Of a stretch of 64,000 bases of DNA, positions 1-8,986 are shown piece by piece (positions within the stretch are counted from its first letter, which is position 1; the number at the start of each line of letters is the position of its first letter). The notes below the pieces were generated by a model. It saw nothing but the letters and a program-made list of their open reading frames with translations. It had not been told where the DNA came from and did not search any database. Made by a program: the position numbers and the translations under genes. Location of the stretch: assembly GCF_027214045.1 (NCBI RefSeq), contig NZ_JAPWHE010000001.1, positions 124,001-188,000 on the forward strand, read 5' to 3'. The stretch is from Castellaniella denitrificans (GTDB lineage: Bacteria; Pseudomonadota; Gammaproteobacteria; Burkholderiales; Burkholderiaceae_B).

Positions 1-146
1 AAATCGCGCAGGAAATCGCCATGCTTTTCCAGGACGGTCACCGGGATGCCCGCACGCGCCAGCAGCAGTGCCAGCATCATGCCGGCCGGGCCGCCTCCGA
101 CGACACAGCATCTGGTGCAATCAGGGGGGTTCGGGCTCAATGACAT
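1..146 (-). CDS. FAD-dependent monooxygenase/oxidoreductase, N-terminal fragment
   Basis: Only the first 48 codons are inside the window; the gene runs off the left edge. The N-terminus carries a classic FAD-binding Rossmann signature, VVGGGPAGMMLALLLARAG, followed by a strand ending in VTVLEKHGDF, where the acidic residue would bind the FAD ribose. This pattern is typical of UbiH/PHBH-like aromatic-ring or quinone hydroxylases. The ATG at 146 is preceded by an AGGA ribosome-binding site eight bases upstream. Substrate and exact family cannot be judged from this fragment. Confidence 0.8.
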   Translation of the reverse strand, partial: MSLSPNPPDCTRCCVVGGGPAGMMLALLLARAGIPVTVLEKHGDFLRD

Positions 147-238
147 GATCACGTCCTCGAAATATCGCCGGTTGGCCGTGATCAATCATAGCGTGGCGCA
201 TGGCCATCCGACGAGGCGCATGGTAGTCATGGGCGGCC

Positions 239-265
239 TAAAGAAAGTACAATCGGGACCGTAGA
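239..265 (+). promoter_or_regulatory. Putative FliA (sigma-28) promoter for the YjfB-like gene
   Basis: The sequence reads TAAAGAAA, 11 bases, then ACCGTAGA. The enterobacterial FliA consensus is TAAAGTTT-N11-GCCGATAA, so the -35 start, the spacing and the CCG core match while the rest of the -10 is degenerate. The downstream gene encodes a putative motility protein, which fits flagellar-class control. Assignment is by eye only. Confidence 0.4.
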
Positions 266-332
266 AGAGACGAAGTTCGCTGGACCGCTTCCTGCCGCTC
301 GGCATGGAAATCCATTTTCACAGGAGTCCCTG

Positions 333-536
333 ATGTCGAATTCCATCGAAGGCACTGTCGGCGCCGCCGTCGGCCTGCAACAGGCCAACATGATGCAGGA
401 AAAAGACAATCTGCTGCTGCGCAAGGTGCTGGACAACCAGGCCAATACCATCATGAGCCTGGTCAACTCGGTGCCCTCCGCCCCGCAACTGGCCAACGGC
501 GGCATGGTCGGCACGCTGCTGCATGTGACCGCCTGA
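333..536 (+). CDS. YjfB-family putative motility protein
   Basis: A 67-residue protein without signal peptide or membrane segment. It starts MSNSIEGTVGAAVGLQQANM and continues with an amphipathic helix containing QNLLLRKVLDNQA-like spacing and a C-terminal MVGTLLHVTA. This composition and length match the small YjfB family (putative motility protein, found near or co-regulated with flagellar genes). An AGGAG-like ribosome site lies just upstream of the ATG. It stands alone between a divergent monooxygenase and a strong terminator, and a FliA-like promoter precedes it. Its molecular function is unknown; a role in motility is family inference. Confidence 0.75.
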   Translation: MSNSIEGTVGAAVGLQQANMMQEKDNLLLRKVLDNQANTIMSLVNSVPSAPQLANGGMVGTLLHVTA

Positions 537-558
537 CGCGACCGCGGATCCGCCAATC

Positions 559-589
559 AAAAGGGGCCTGGATTTCCAGGCCCCTTTTC
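559..589. terminator. Bidirectional rho-independent terminator
   Basis: A 10-bp GC stem (GGGGCCTGGA with TCCAGGCCCC) and a two-base loop is flanked by AAAA on the left and TTTT on the right, so it can stop transcription of the YjfB-like gene on the plus strand and of the lipoprotein gene arriving on the minus strand. Confidence 0.9.
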
Positions 590-644
590 GTTGGGCGCGT
601 CTGACGCTATGCGGCGACAGCGCGGCCCGGCATCGGCAACGCGA

Positions 645-1013
645 TCAATTCGTGCGCGCCGGCTGCGTGGGCGAGGCGGCGGCACCGGAAGGCCCGTCCT
701 GGACACATCCTTTTTCCGCCGCGACGCTCTGCAACTGTTTGAGCCGCGTGTTGGCGCTCTTGATGGCATTGTCTTTTTCCATCATATTGCCGATGCCGAA
801 GTCACCCAGGAAAGAAAGCACCGACCGCCCGTCGAACTCGCTTTCCTTTTGGACGTGATCGAGAAACCCCATGACTTTTGCCTGCTCCAGGGCCAGTTCC
901 CGGCAACTCATGGTGTTCTTTTCGTAATCCGTCAGTTCGCCTTGGCGGCCATAGTTTTTTGTGGCGCAACCCGCCAGGAGCACGACGATCCCCGCGACCA
1001 GTACTTTCTTCAT
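645..1013 (-). CDS. Small predicted lipoprotein
   Basis: Encodes 122 residues. The start chosen gives MKKVLVAGIVVLLAGC, a lysine-rich n-region, hydrophobic core and a lipobox LLAGC with the lipidated cysteine at position 16; a longer upstream reading lacks any signal logic. The mature part is hydrophilic and partly charged, with two further cysteines (TMSCREL and EKGCVQ) that could form a disulfide, and an alanine/proline-rich tail. No known family is recognised. It is a single gene ending at the bidirectional terminator. Likely inner- or outer-membrane anchored in the periplasm. Confidence 0.7.
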   Translation of the reverse strand: MKKVLVAGIVVLLAGCATKNYGRQGELTDYEKNTMSCRELALEQAKVMGFLDHVQKESEFDGRSVLSFLGDFGIGNMMEKDNAIKSANTRLKQLQSVAAEKGCVQDGPSGAAASPTQPARTN

Positions 1014-1162
1014 TGTTCTTCCCCGCTTTTGAAAAGCGCCTATGATATTTCTTTTCGCCAGGGCATGAAATAGCGCGCCATTCGCCTGGTGCAGAATCAA
1101 CGGGGTTTTTCAGCGGCAGATCGCGATTCAGATGCTTGCGGGGCCGGACAGAGGCCCCCTGA

Positions 1163-2176
1163 TCAAGCCGCCGCGCGCGGACCGGGCGCACGCTTTTCCT
1201 GCTGTCCCGCCCGCAGATAGTGCTGCGCCAGCACCGCGCACACCATCAACTGGATCTGGTGAAAAATCATCAACGGCAACAGCACCGGGCCGATGGCGCC
1301 CGCGCTGAACAGCACCCCGGCCATCGGCACGCCCGTGGCCATGCTTTTCTTCGAGCCGCAGAACACGATCGTGATTTCGTCGGCGCGGTTGAAGCCCATG
1401 CGGCGCGCCGACCAGGTATTCAGCGCCAGCACCAGCGCCAGCAGCGCGCTGCACGCCACCACCAGCCAGGCCAGCGAAGCCGTATCCACCGTCTGCCACA
1501 GCCCGCCGATCACCGACTCGCTGAACGCCGTATAGACCACCAGCAGGATCGAGCTCTGGTCCACGTTGGTGACGAGTTTGCGGTGGCCGTCCATCCAGCG
1601 ACCGATCACCGGGCGCATCAGGTGGCCGGCGACGAAAGGCAGGAAAATCTGCACGCTGATGCGGCCGATGGCCTGCAGCAGCGAGCTGCCGCCCAGGGCG
1701 GACGTATCCGCGCCCAGCATCCATTGCAGCAGCAGGGGCGTGACGACGATGCCGACGATGCTGGAAGCCGAAGCGGCGCAGACGGCGGCGGGCACGTTGC
1801 CGCGCGCGATCGAGGTGAAGGCGATGGCCGACTGGACCGTGCCGGGCAGTACCGTCAGGTAGACGATGCCCACGTAGAGCGGTTCGCCCAGCAAGGGCAG
1901 AAGAACCGGCCGAAGCACCCACCCCAGGATGGGGAAAATCACGAATGTCCAGGTGAAGATCACCCCATGCAGCCGCCAGTGCGTGGCGCCTGCGATGATG
2001 GCCTCGCGGGAAAGCTTGGCCCCATGCAGGAAGAACAGCAACGCAATGGCCGCGGCCGTGAGCCATTCGAAGAACACCGCGCCCTGACCGTGTGCGGGCA
2101 AGACCGTGGCGGCCGTGACGACCGCAATCAGGATCAGGGTGAAACGATCGAACAGCAGACGTAATTTCGACATCAT
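1163..2176 (-). CDS. Bile acid:sodium symporter-like (SBF-like) transporter
   Basis: A 337-residue integral membrane protein with about ten hydrophobic segments, consistent with the SBF-like (YfeH/RCH1) branch of the bile acid:sodium symporter superfamily. Recognisable family signatures are FFLHGAKLSREAI after the second segment, the TVLPGTVQSAIAFTSIARGN stretch, and FCGSKKSMATGVPMAGVLF near the C-terminus. Members are sodium-coupled organic-acid carriers or calcium-related proteins, and the substrate here is unknown. Two ATG codons are adjacent (2176 and 2173). The gene is divergent from an AraC-type regulator across an 81-base gap, so that regulator is a candidate controller. Confidence 0.85.
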   Translation of the reverse strand: MMSKLRLLFDRFTLILIAVVTAATVLPAHGQGAVFFEWLTAAAIALLFFLHGAKLSREAIIAGATHWRLHGVIFTWTFVIFPILGWVLRPVLLPLLGEPLYVGIVYLTVLPGTVQSAIAFTSIARGNVPAAVCAASASSIVGIVVTPLLLQWMLGADTSALGGSSLLQAIGRISVQIFLPFVAGHLMRPVIGRWMDGHRKLVTNVDQSSILLVVYTAFSESVIGGLWQTVDTASLAWLVVACSALLALVLALNTWSARRMGFNRADEITIVFCGSKKSMATGVPMAGVLFSAGAIGPVLLPLMIFHQIQLMVCAVLAQHYLRAGQQEKRAPGPRAAA

Positions 2177-2257
2177 GGCAGTGGGTGCTCCGGCGGTCCG
2201 GGGCTCTCGAAGAGAAGGTTAAACTGGGCTGGAAGCCATGTTTGGCGGTAAACAGCT

Positions 2258-3130
2258 ATGAAACATTCGCGAACGGACACTCAAAGCGCGTTCTCAAGCC
2301 CTGCGCGAACCGGACGACCCGGCCAGGGCACCGGCGCCGCAGCCGTCCCCGGCAGACGCGGCGGGCTTCGACACCTGCCCCGCCCCGTCTATGGGCACAT
2401 CGACAGCCAGTCGAACATCCTGATCCCCCGGCACCACAAGCACGCCTGGGCTCAACTGTCCTACGCCACCCAAGGCTACCTGCAGGTCTGGACACCGGAC
2501 GCCCGCTTCGTCGCACTGGCGCAGCGGGCGGTCTGGATCCCGGCCGGGGTGGCGCATCAAGTGGCGCGGCAATCGACCCATGCCGTCATCCGCAGCCTGT
2601 ACCTGGATGCCGAGGCCCTGGGGCTGGACTGGCCCGTCTGCCGGGTGCTGGCCGTCAGCCCGCTGCTGCACGAACTGATCCGGCGCTTCAGCACCCTGCC
2701 CATCGAATACGACGTCGATGGCCCGGACGGGCGCCTGGCCCGGGTGCTGGCCGATCAACTGGCTGTCAGCCCCGATGCCGGGCTGATCCTGCCCTGGCCC
2801 ACCGACCCGCGCCTGCAGTCGGTGTGCCGGCAATTGCAGAACCACCCCGACAGCGCGCCGGACCTGGGCGCTTTCAGCCGTCGCCTGGGCCTCTCGGACA
2901 AGACGTTGACGCGGCTGTTCCAGCGGCAGACGGGCCTGGGATTCCGCCTGTGGCGCCAGCGCGCCCGGCTGGTGCATGCCCTGCCGCTGCTGGAACGCGG
3001 CGACCGCATCACCGACGTGGCCCTGGCCTGCGGCTACGACAGCCTGTCATCCTTCATCGCGGCTTTCCGCGCACACACCGGCGTCACGCCCAGGGCGTTC
3101 GCCACGGGCACTCATTCAGAGGTTCTCTAG
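2258..3130 (+). CDS. AraC-family transcriptional regulator
   Basis: A 290-residue regulator. The N-terminal half contains an AraC-type cupin sensing region (HIDSQSNILIPRHHKHAWAQLSYATQGYL-like order of His and aromatic residues, then WIPAGVAHQV). The C-terminal 100 residues form the paired HTH domain: LGAFSRRLGLSDKTLTRLFQ then ITDVALACGYDSLSSFIAAF with the family ending FRAHTGVTPRAF. The cupin-plus-HTH arrangement matches the regulators that control adjacent transporters. It is divergent from the SBF-like carrier and its last codons overlap the 3' end of ampG on the other strand. The inducer is not known. Confidence 0.88.
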   Translation: MKHSRTDTQSAFSSPARTGRPGQGTGAAAVPGRRGGLRHLPRPVYGHIDSQSNILIPRHHKHAWAQLSYATQGYLQVWTPDARFVALAQRAVWIPAGVAHQVARQSTHAVIRSLYLDAEALGLDWPVCRVLAVSPLLHELIRRFSTLPIEYDVDGPDGRLARVLADQLAVSPDAGLILPWPTDPRLQSVCRQLQNHPDSAPDLGAFSRRLGLSDKTLTRLFQRQTGLGFRLWRQRARLVHALPLLERGDRITDVALACGYDSLSSFIAAFRAHTGVTPRAFATGTHSEVL

Positions 3131-4354
3131 CGCCCGGATCCTACCGCGCATCCACCACAGCAGACCGAGTCCCGGCAAGGCGATCGCCACGGTCAGGACG
3201 AAGAAGACCGGCCAGCCGAAACCGGCGACCAGCACCGGCGTCAACGGCCCGGCCAGATAGGTCCGCCCCACGGCGGACAGCGCCGACAGCAGCGCGAACT
3301 GCGTTGCGGAAAATTCCGCCCGGCACAGGGCCATCAGCAGCGCCACGAAGGCCGCCGTACCCAGGCCGCCGCACAGATTTTCCACCGCCACGACCAGCGC
3401 CATGGAGTACAGGTGCGGCGGGGTGACGGCCAGCATCCAGTAGCCCAGGTTCGAGAACGCCTGCAGCAGACCAAAGGCCATCAGGGCGCGATACAGCCCC
3501 AGGCGCGTCATCAGCGCGCCGCCCGCCAGCGCGCCGACGATGGTGGCCACCAGGCCGAAGACCTTGTTGACCATGCCGACCTCGGTGACGTCGAAGCCGG
3601 CCCCCCGGATCAGGAAGGTGGTGGACAGCGCGCCCGCGAACGCGTCGCCCAGCTTGTACAGGACGATGAGCAGCAGGATGGCCCAGGCCCCCCGGCGGCC
3701 GAAGAATTCCTTCAGCGGCTCGGCCACGGCCTCGCGCAAGGTGCGCGGCGGCCGCGCGGCGCGCTCCGGTTCCGGCGCCCACAACGTCGCCAGCGATGCC
3801 AGCGCCATCAGCCCGCCCATGAGGATGTACATGGCCCCCCAGCCCAGCCACTGGTCGGCCAGGATCAGCGCCAGGCCGCCTGACACCACCATCGCCAGCC
3901 GGTAGCCCATGACCTTCAGCGCCGCGCCCGCGGCGCGCTCGTCCTGGCGCAGCACATCGGTGCTATAGGCATCGAACGCAATGTCCTGGGTGGCCGACAG
4001 GAATGCGACCCAGACCGCCAGCAAGGCCAGAACCCGTAATTCCGATCCCGGATCGAACAGGCCCATGGCGGCGATCGAAGCCGCCAGCAGCCATTGCGCC
4101 AGAAAGACCCAGCCGCGCCGCCGCCCCAGCCAGGGGGGGGCGTAGCGGTCCACCAGCGGCGCCCAGAGGAATTTCAGCGTGTAGGCCGTGCCCGCCAGCG
4201 TCAGGAAACCGATGCTCTGCAGCGAGACCTGGGACACCGTGGCCCAGGCCTGCAGCGTGCCGGACGTCAGCGCCAGCGGCAGGCCGCTGGCAAAACCCAG
4301 AAACAGCAGCGGCGCCACGCGCCGGCCGCCATAGACCCGCCAGCCTTGCGTCAT
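3116..4354 (-). CDS. ampG: AmpG-like muropeptide permease (MFS)
   Basis: A 412-residue MFS transporter with about twelve membrane segments. The N-terminus carries the AmpG signature LLFLGFASGLPLALTSGTLQAW, followed by KFLWAPLVDRY and the ATQDIAFDAYSTDVL motif between segments four and five, all characteristic of AmpG. AmpG imports anhydro-muropeptides from the periplasm for cell-wall recycling and influences beta-lactamase induction in some bacteria. The length is shorter than the roughly 490 residues of the E. coli protein, consistent with the 12- rather than 14-segment form. Its ATG overlaps the metW stop by four bases, so it is translated from the metX-metW transcript. Confidence 0.85.
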   Translation of the reverse strand: MTQGWRVYGGRRVAPLLFLGFASGLPLALTSGTLQAWATVSQVSLQSIGFLTLAGTAYTLKFLWAPLVDRYAPPWLGRRRGWVFLAQWLLAASIAAMGLFDPGSELRVLALLAVWVAFLSATQDIAFDAYSTDVLRQDERAAGAALKVMGYRLAMVVSGGLALILADQWLGWGAMYILMGGLMALASLATLWAPEPERAARPPRTLREAVAEPLKEFFGRRGAWAILLLIVLYKLGDAFAGALSTTFLIRGAGFDVTEVGMVNKVFGLVATIVGALAGGALMTRLGLYRALMAFGLLQAFSNLGYWMLAVTPPHLYSMALVVAVENLCGGLGTAAFVALLMALCRAEFSATQFALLSALSAVGRTYLAGPLTPVLVAGFGWPVFFVLTVAIALPGLGLLWWMRGRIRALENL

Positions 4355-5010
4355 GCGCGGACACTCCCGGGCGATTCAAAGCGGTAGACCGCCAGCTGGC
4401 TGCGCCAGCCGCGCAGCCAGTGGACTTCCCGGTTGCCGCAGAACGCGGCCAGATGCGTGACCCGCAATCCCAACCGCGCCGCCAGATCCTGGAAATCGCG
4501 CAGGGTACACAGGTGGATGTTGGGCGTGTCGTACCATTGATAGGGCATCTGGTCGTTGACCGGCATGCGTCCGCGCAGGATCGACCAGCCGTGCGGCCAA
4601 TAGCCGAAATTCGGAAAGGACACGATGCCGTAGCGCGCCACCCGTGCCATTTCCCGCAGGATGTGTTCCGTATGGTGCATGGACTGCAGGGTCTGGGACA
4701 GCACCACGGTGTCGAACTGCTTATCGTCGAACAGTGCGAGGCCTTCTTCCAGGTTCTGCTGGATCACGCGCACGCCGCGCCGCACCGCCGCGATCATGCG
4801 CTCGTCGTCGAGTTCGACACCGGCTCCGCGCACCTGGCGGGTGCGCCGCAGGTAGTCCAGCAACCGGCCATCGCCGCAACCCAGGTCCAGCACCCGGCTG
4901 CCCGGCTCGATCCATTCCGCGATCCGCAGCAGGTCGATCCGCAGCAATGGGTCGCCCTGTGCCGCCACCGTGTCCGGCGCCGATGTCGCCGCGTCCTGGA
5001 TCGCCGTCAT
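4351..5010 (-). CDS. metW: MetW, methionine biosynthesis methyltransferase-fold partner of MetX
   Basis: A 219-residue protein. It has the SAM-type fold beginning [16 protein letters not shown] (glycine-rich motif I), then [22 protein letters not shown] and VSFPNFGYW, signatures specific to MetW. MetW is found with MetX in proteobacteria and stimulates or is required for its acyltransferase activity. The start codon overlaps the metX stop and the stop overlaps the ampG start, so metX, metW and ampG form one translationally coupled operon. Confidence 0.93.
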   Translation of the reverse strand: MTAIQDAATSAPDTVAAQGDPLLRIDLLRIAEWIEPGSRVLDLGCGDGRLLDYLRRTRQVRGAGVELDDERMIAAVRRGVRVIQQNLEEGLALFDDKQFDTVVLSQTLQSMHHTEHILREMARVARYGIVSFPNFGYWPHGWSILRGRMPVNDQMPYQWYDTPNIHLCTLRDFQDLAARLGLRVTHLAAFCGNREVHWLRGWRSQLAVYRFESPGSVRA

Positions 5011-6257
5011 GCCAGCACCCCCGCGACACGGCGGCGTTCGCCCAGGCCCAGGCGGGCGGCAATGTCATCGTAATAGCCCTGCACCACCGCATGATAGCGC
5101 CGGTCCCCCAGCAGGAAGGCGTCGTGGCCATGCGGCGCGTCGATTTCCGCGTAGGTGACCTCGCGCTGGTTTTTCAGCAGGGCGCGGACGATCTCGCGCG
5201 AATGTTCGGGCGCGAAGCGCCAGTCGGTGGTGAAGGACACCAGCAGGAAGCGCGCCTGCGCCGCCGCCAGGGCGCGGGCCAGATCACCGCCGTGCGCGCG
5301 CGCGGGATCGAAATAATCCAGCGCCCGGGTCAGCAGCAGATAGGTGTTGGCATCGAAGTAGCGGGAGAATTTTTCCCCCTGGTGGCGCAGATAGGACTCG
5401 ACCTCGAATTCGACGTCGTAGTTGTAGCGGTAGTCGCCCGTGGGCCCGGGCGCGCGCTGCGCGCGCCCGAACTTGGAGGCCATGACCTCGTCGGACTGAT
5501 AAGTGATGTGGCCCACCATGCGTGCCACGGAAAGGCCGTTGGCCGGCACCACGCCGTGGGCGTGGTAATCCCCGCCGTGGAAGTCGGGGTCGGTCAGGAT
5601 GGCGCGGCGTGCGACCTCGTTGAACGCGATGTTCTGCGCCGACAGGCGCGCCGTGCTGGCGACCACGATGCAGTCGCCCACGCGGTCCGGGCAGGTGATC
5701 GCCCAACTGAGCGCCTGCATGCCGCCCAGCGATCCGCCCATCACGGCAGCGAAGCGCCCGATGCCGAAATGGTCGGCGACGCGCGCCTGGGCATGCACCC
5801 AGTCCTCCACGGTGAGCAGGGGAAACGCGGCCCCCCAGGGCCGGCCGGTGGCGGGGTTGATCGTGGCCGGTCCCGTGGAACCGAAGCACGACCCCAGGTT
5901 GTTGACGCCGATGACGAAGAAGCGGTCGGTGTCCAGGGCCTTGCCGGGACCGACCATATTGTCCCACCAGCCGATCTGGTCCGGCCGTTCGGCGTCCATG
6001 CCGGCGACGTGGTGGGAGGCGTTCAGCGCATGGCAGATCAGCACCGCGTTGCTGCGCGCGGCGTTCAGACGGCCATAGGTCTCCACCGCCAGGGTATAGG
6101 ATGGCAGCACCTGGCCACTGGACAAGGTCAGGGGTTCGGAGAAATGCAGGAATTCGGGGGAGACGAAACCGACGCTGCCTTCCGGCACGGGGCGCGGATC
6201 GATGGCGGAGGCGGTTGGCCCGGTGGCGGGCGCGAAAGGAACGGCGGTCTTGGTCAT
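5007..6257 (-). CDS. metX: Homoserine O-acyltransferase MetX
   Basis: A 416-residue alpha/beta-hydrolase-fold enzyme that acylates homoserine as the first committed step of methionine synthesis. The nucleophile elbow is [10 protein letters not shown], and the catalytic His lies in [13 protein letters not shown] near the C-terminus; the conserved SCFGSTGP and [10 protein letters not shown] stretches are present. Betaproteobacterial MetX paired with MetW is usually a succinyltransferase (MetXS), but acyl specificity cannot be read safely here. A strong AGAGGT ribosome site precedes the ATG. It heads the metX-metW-ampG operon. Confidence 0.93.
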   Translation of the reverse strand: MTKTAVPFAPATGPTASAIDPRPVPEGSVGFVSPEFLHFSEPLTLSSGQVLPSYTLAVETYGRLNAARSNAVLICHALNASHHVAGMDAERPDQIGWWDNMVGPGKALDTDRFFVIGVNNLGSCFGSTGPATINPATGRPWGAAFPLLTVEDWVHAQARVADHFGIGRFAAVMGGSLGGMQALSWAITCPDRVGDCIVVASTARLSAQNIAFNEVARRAILTDPDFHGGDYHAHGVVPANGLSVARMVGHITYQSDEVMASKFGRAQRAPGPTGDYRYNYDVEFEVESYLRHQGEKFSRYFDANTYLLLTRALDYFDPARAHGGDLARALAAAQARFLLVSFTTDWRFAPEHSREIVRALLKNQREVTYAEIDAPHGHDAFLLGDRRYHAVVQGYYDDIAARLGLGERRRVAGVLA

Positions 6258-6512
6258 GAGACCTCTTTAGCTGGATTTATGGAGCGCCCGCAAGCGGATC
6301 AGGCAAATCGGCGCGAATTCGTTTTTTCATTCTATCACCGCGTCTTGTGACGCGGGCAAGCCGCCCCGGATGTGCCGGCATCGCGACCTCGAATTAAGTC
6401 ATATCAATGTTTTCCGGATTCCTCGCCCGGGCAACCGAGGGGCGATGATACATTTGCTCACGTTAGTGTGCGGCAAGACATGACTGGATCCGTGGGAGGA
6501 GGGACGCGCCAC

Positions 6513-6821
6513 ATGAAGTTGCTGACAGAACGGGAACACGACTGCCTGTATTGGGCGGCACAGGGCAAGACCAGCTGGGAGATCGGGTGCATCCTGGGCA
6601 TCAGCGAACGGACTGCCAATTTTCATATCGCCAACCTCTGCGACAAACTGGACGTGCGCACGCGCCAGGCCGCCATCACTGCGGCGATGAGCCAGGCGCT
6701 GCTGTCCCCTCCCCGCCAGGCCAGCGCAGCGACAGCCAGAAATCACCCACCGGCGCGTGCGCATGGTCGTCGGGTGCGGCAATCACCACGGCCTCCAGCC
6801 ATTCGGTCGCCGTCACCCTGA
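6513..6821 (+). CDS. Short LuxR-type HTH regulator
   Basis: The first 60 residues form a complete LuxR/FixJ (GerE) DNA-binding domain: LTEREHDCLYWAAQGKTSWE, then IGCILGISERTANFHIANLCDKLDVRTRQAAI with the classic recognition helix. No autoinducer or receiver domain is present, so the protein resembles a stand-alone GerE domain or a truncated quorum-sensing regulator. The tail after residue 65 is low-complexity and overlaps 146 bases of the lipoprotein gene on the opposite strand, so its end is probably degenerate. GGAGGAGGG lies upstream of the chosen ATG; an alternative ATG is at 6480. Confidence 0.65.
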   Translation: MKLLTEREHDCLYWAAQGKTSWEIGCILGISERTANFHIANLCDKLDVRTRQAAITAAMSQALLSPPRQASAATARNHPPARAHGRRVRQSPRPPAIRSPSP

Positions 6822-7221
6822 CCTGCGCCTCGACCCGCACCGGACCTCGCGGACCACGGCCCTCGAAGGAGAACCGCTGTTGTGGATCGGCTTCCGGGCC
6901 GGGCGGTTCGGCCCCCGCGTTGCGATACAGGGCATCGACCGCCCAGCGGGCCAGGCGCCGACGGACCGCCGCGTCGTCGGCCCAGCCGGGCGGCAGTTCC
7001 GCCGCCCCCAGTGCGAACAGCACGCCGCCGGCCCGCGCCGAGCGCATCGTCAGGTTCAGCGTCCGGTCCTCGAACGGCACCGGACGGGTCTGCGCCTGAG
7101 GCGTATCCGGCAACACGCCCGCCGCGCCGGCCTGGCCGAAGGCCACCGGCCGCCAATCGAAGGTCGGCGAACAAGCGGCCATCAGCACCGCGCACCCACC
7201 GATCGCCAGCATCCTGAGCAT
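6676..7221 (-). CDS. Predicted lipoprotein
   Basis: Encodes 181 residues from the ATG chosen to give MLRMLAIGGCAVLMAACSPT, a lipoprotein signal with lipobox LMAAC. The mature protein contains a predicted beta-rich region (TLNLTMRSARAGGVLFALGAAELPPGWADDAAVRRRLARWAVDALYRN) and ends with DFWLSLRWPGG. No family is recognised; it may be a small envelope protein of the type found upstream of gshA in Alcaligenaceae. It converges with and overlaps the LuxR-type gene, which argues that the tail of that gene is not under strong constraint. Confidence 0.7.
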   Translation of the reverse strand: MLRMLAIGGCAVLMAACSPTFDWRPVAFGQAGAAGVLPDTPQAQTRPVPFEDRTLNLTMRSARAGGVLFALGAAELPPGWADDAAVRRRLARWAVDALYRNAGAEPPGPEADPQQRFSFEGRGPRGPVRVEAQVRVTATEWLEAVVIAAPDDHAHAPVGDFWLSLRWPGGEGTAAPGSSPQ

Positions 7222-7375
7222 GTCATCCTCCGAACGTGTCCCGATCGCGCGCGGCCCGCCCGCGACGCCCGTCGGCCGCATTGTACGGCCCCGATCCCCG
7301 ATCCGCGCGCGCGATCCGGGGCGGCGATGCAGCTAAAATCCCCTTTTATTCAGACCAACCCGGTACCCATTCATC

Positions 7376-8941
7376 ATGAGCCTGGCCTCGGAACGGCGCG
7401 CCCATCTGGCGGCGCAACCAGAACTGTTGCGCGCCATCCGGCGCGGGATCGAAAAAGAGGGCCTGCGGGTGGACGTGTCGGGCAATCTGGCCATGACCCC
7501 GCACCCGGCCGCCCTGGGATCGGCGCTGACCAATGCGCGCATCACCACCGACTATTCCGAATCCCTGCTGGAACTCATCACCCGCCCCCTGCCCGACGCG
7601 GGGTCGCTGATCGGCGAACTGACCGACATCCACAGTTTCGTCGCCCTGCGCAATCCCGGCGAACCGATCTGGAACCAGTCCATGCCGGCGCACCTGCCGC
7701 CGGAGGCCGACATCCCCGTCGCCTGGTACGGCACATCCAACACCGGCATGCTCAAGCACGTCTACCGCCTGGGCCTGGCCTGGCGCTACGGCAAGGTCAT
7801 GCAATGCATCGCGGGCGTGCACTACAACTTCTCGCTGCCCGAGGCCGTCTGGGACCGGTTGGCCGACGGCGACACGCCGCAGGACCGGCGCAACACCGGC
7901 TACATGGCCCTGATCCGCAATTTCACGCGCCACGCCTGGCTGCTGATGTACTTGTTCGGCGCCTCGCCCGCCGTGTCCCGCAGCTTTCTGCAACATGCCG
8001 GTTTCGAGGCCAGCCTCACCCGGCTCAGCCCGGACACCTACTGTCTGCCCTGGGCCACCAGCCTGCGCATGAGCGACCTGGGCTACAAGAGCCCGATCCA
8101 GTCCGACCTGCAGCTCTGTTACAACGACCTGGACACCTTCACCACCCGCATCCACCGCGCCGTCACCACGCCATGGCCCGCCTACGAGGCCATCGGCACC
8201 CACCGCGACGGCCGGCGCATCCAGTTGAACACCAGCATCCTGCAGATCGAGAACGAATACTATTCCAGCATCCGGCCCAAGCAGACCACGGGCCGCTGCG
8301 AGCGGCCCAACACCGTACTGCGCCAGCGCGGCATCCAGTACATCGAGGTCCGCTGCATGGACATCGACCCGTGGGCGCCCGCCGGCATCGCGATCGAGAC
8401 CAGCCGGTTCCTGGACGCCTTCCTGCTGTACTGCGCGGTCGAGGAAAGCCCGCTCTTTCCCCCGCCCGGCTTCTGCCAGGAAAGCCAGGACAATTTCTCC
8501 CTGGTCGCCCGCGAAGGCCGCCGACCCGGCCTGCAACTGCGGCGCGAAGGCCGGGCCATCGACCTGCGGGACTGGGCCGAGGAGGCCCTGGACCGGATCG
8601 AGCCCTATGCCCGGCTGCTGGACGAGCATGCCGGCGACGGTGGCCACGCCGACGCCCTGGACCGGCAGCGCGCCAAGGCCCACGACCCGGACGACACGCC
8701 CTCGGCCCGGCTGCTGGCGGCCTTGCGCGACGGCGGTCATGAATTCCACGACTGGACCCTGGCCCAAAGCCAGGCCCACTGGGATTTCCTGCGCGCGCGC
8801 GGCCTGCCGGCCGACACGCTGGCGGCCTATGACGCGGCGGCTCGTTCATCCATCGCCGACCAGGCCGCCATCGAGGCCGCCGACACGATTTCCTTCGAGG
8901 ACTACGTGGCGCGCTTCCACGACGCGCTGGGACCGGCATAG
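7376..8941 (+). CDS. gshA: Glutamate-cysteine ligase
   Basis: A 521-residue enzyme of the E. coli-type (class 1) gamma-glutamylcysteine synthetase family, catalysing the ATP-dependent first step of glutathione synthesis in the cytoplasm. The family signatures are visible: RRGIEKEGLRVD near the N-terminus (glutamate/metal site), TTDYSESLLELIT, HVYRLGLAWRYGKVMQCIAGVHYNFS, and NEYYSSIRPK followed by YIEVRCMDIDP. The length matches the family (about 518). It is monocistronic, with a promoter region in the 150 bases after the divergent lipoprotein gene. Confidence 0.95.
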   Translation: MSLASERRAHLAAQPELLRAIRRGIEKEGLRVDVSGNLAMTPHPAALGSALTNARITTDYSESLLELITRPLPDAGSLIGELTDIHSFVALRNPGEPIWNQSMPAHLPPEADIPVAWYGTSNTGMLKHVYRLGLAWRYGKVMQCIAGVHYNFSLPEAVWDRLADGDTPQDRRNTGYMALIRNFTRHAWLLMYLFGASPAVSRSFLQHAGFEASLTRLSPDTYCLPWATSLRMSDLGYKSPIQSDLQLCYNDLDTFTTRIHRAVTTPWPAYEAIGTHRDGRRIQLNTSILQIENEYYSSIRPKQTTGRCERPNTVLRQRGIQYIEVRCMDIDPWAPAGIAIETSRFLDAFLLYCAVEESPLFPPPGFCQESQDNFSLVAREGRRPGLQLRREGRAIDLRDWAEEALDRIEPYARLLDEHAGDGGHADALDRQRAKAHDPDDTPSARLLAALRDGGHEFHDWTLAQSQAHWDFLRARGLPADTLAAYDAAARSSIADQAAIEAADTISFEDYVARFHDALGPA

Positions 8942-8986
8942 AATGAAACCCTGAGGCCGCCATCGGCGACCGGGCAGGAGACCATC

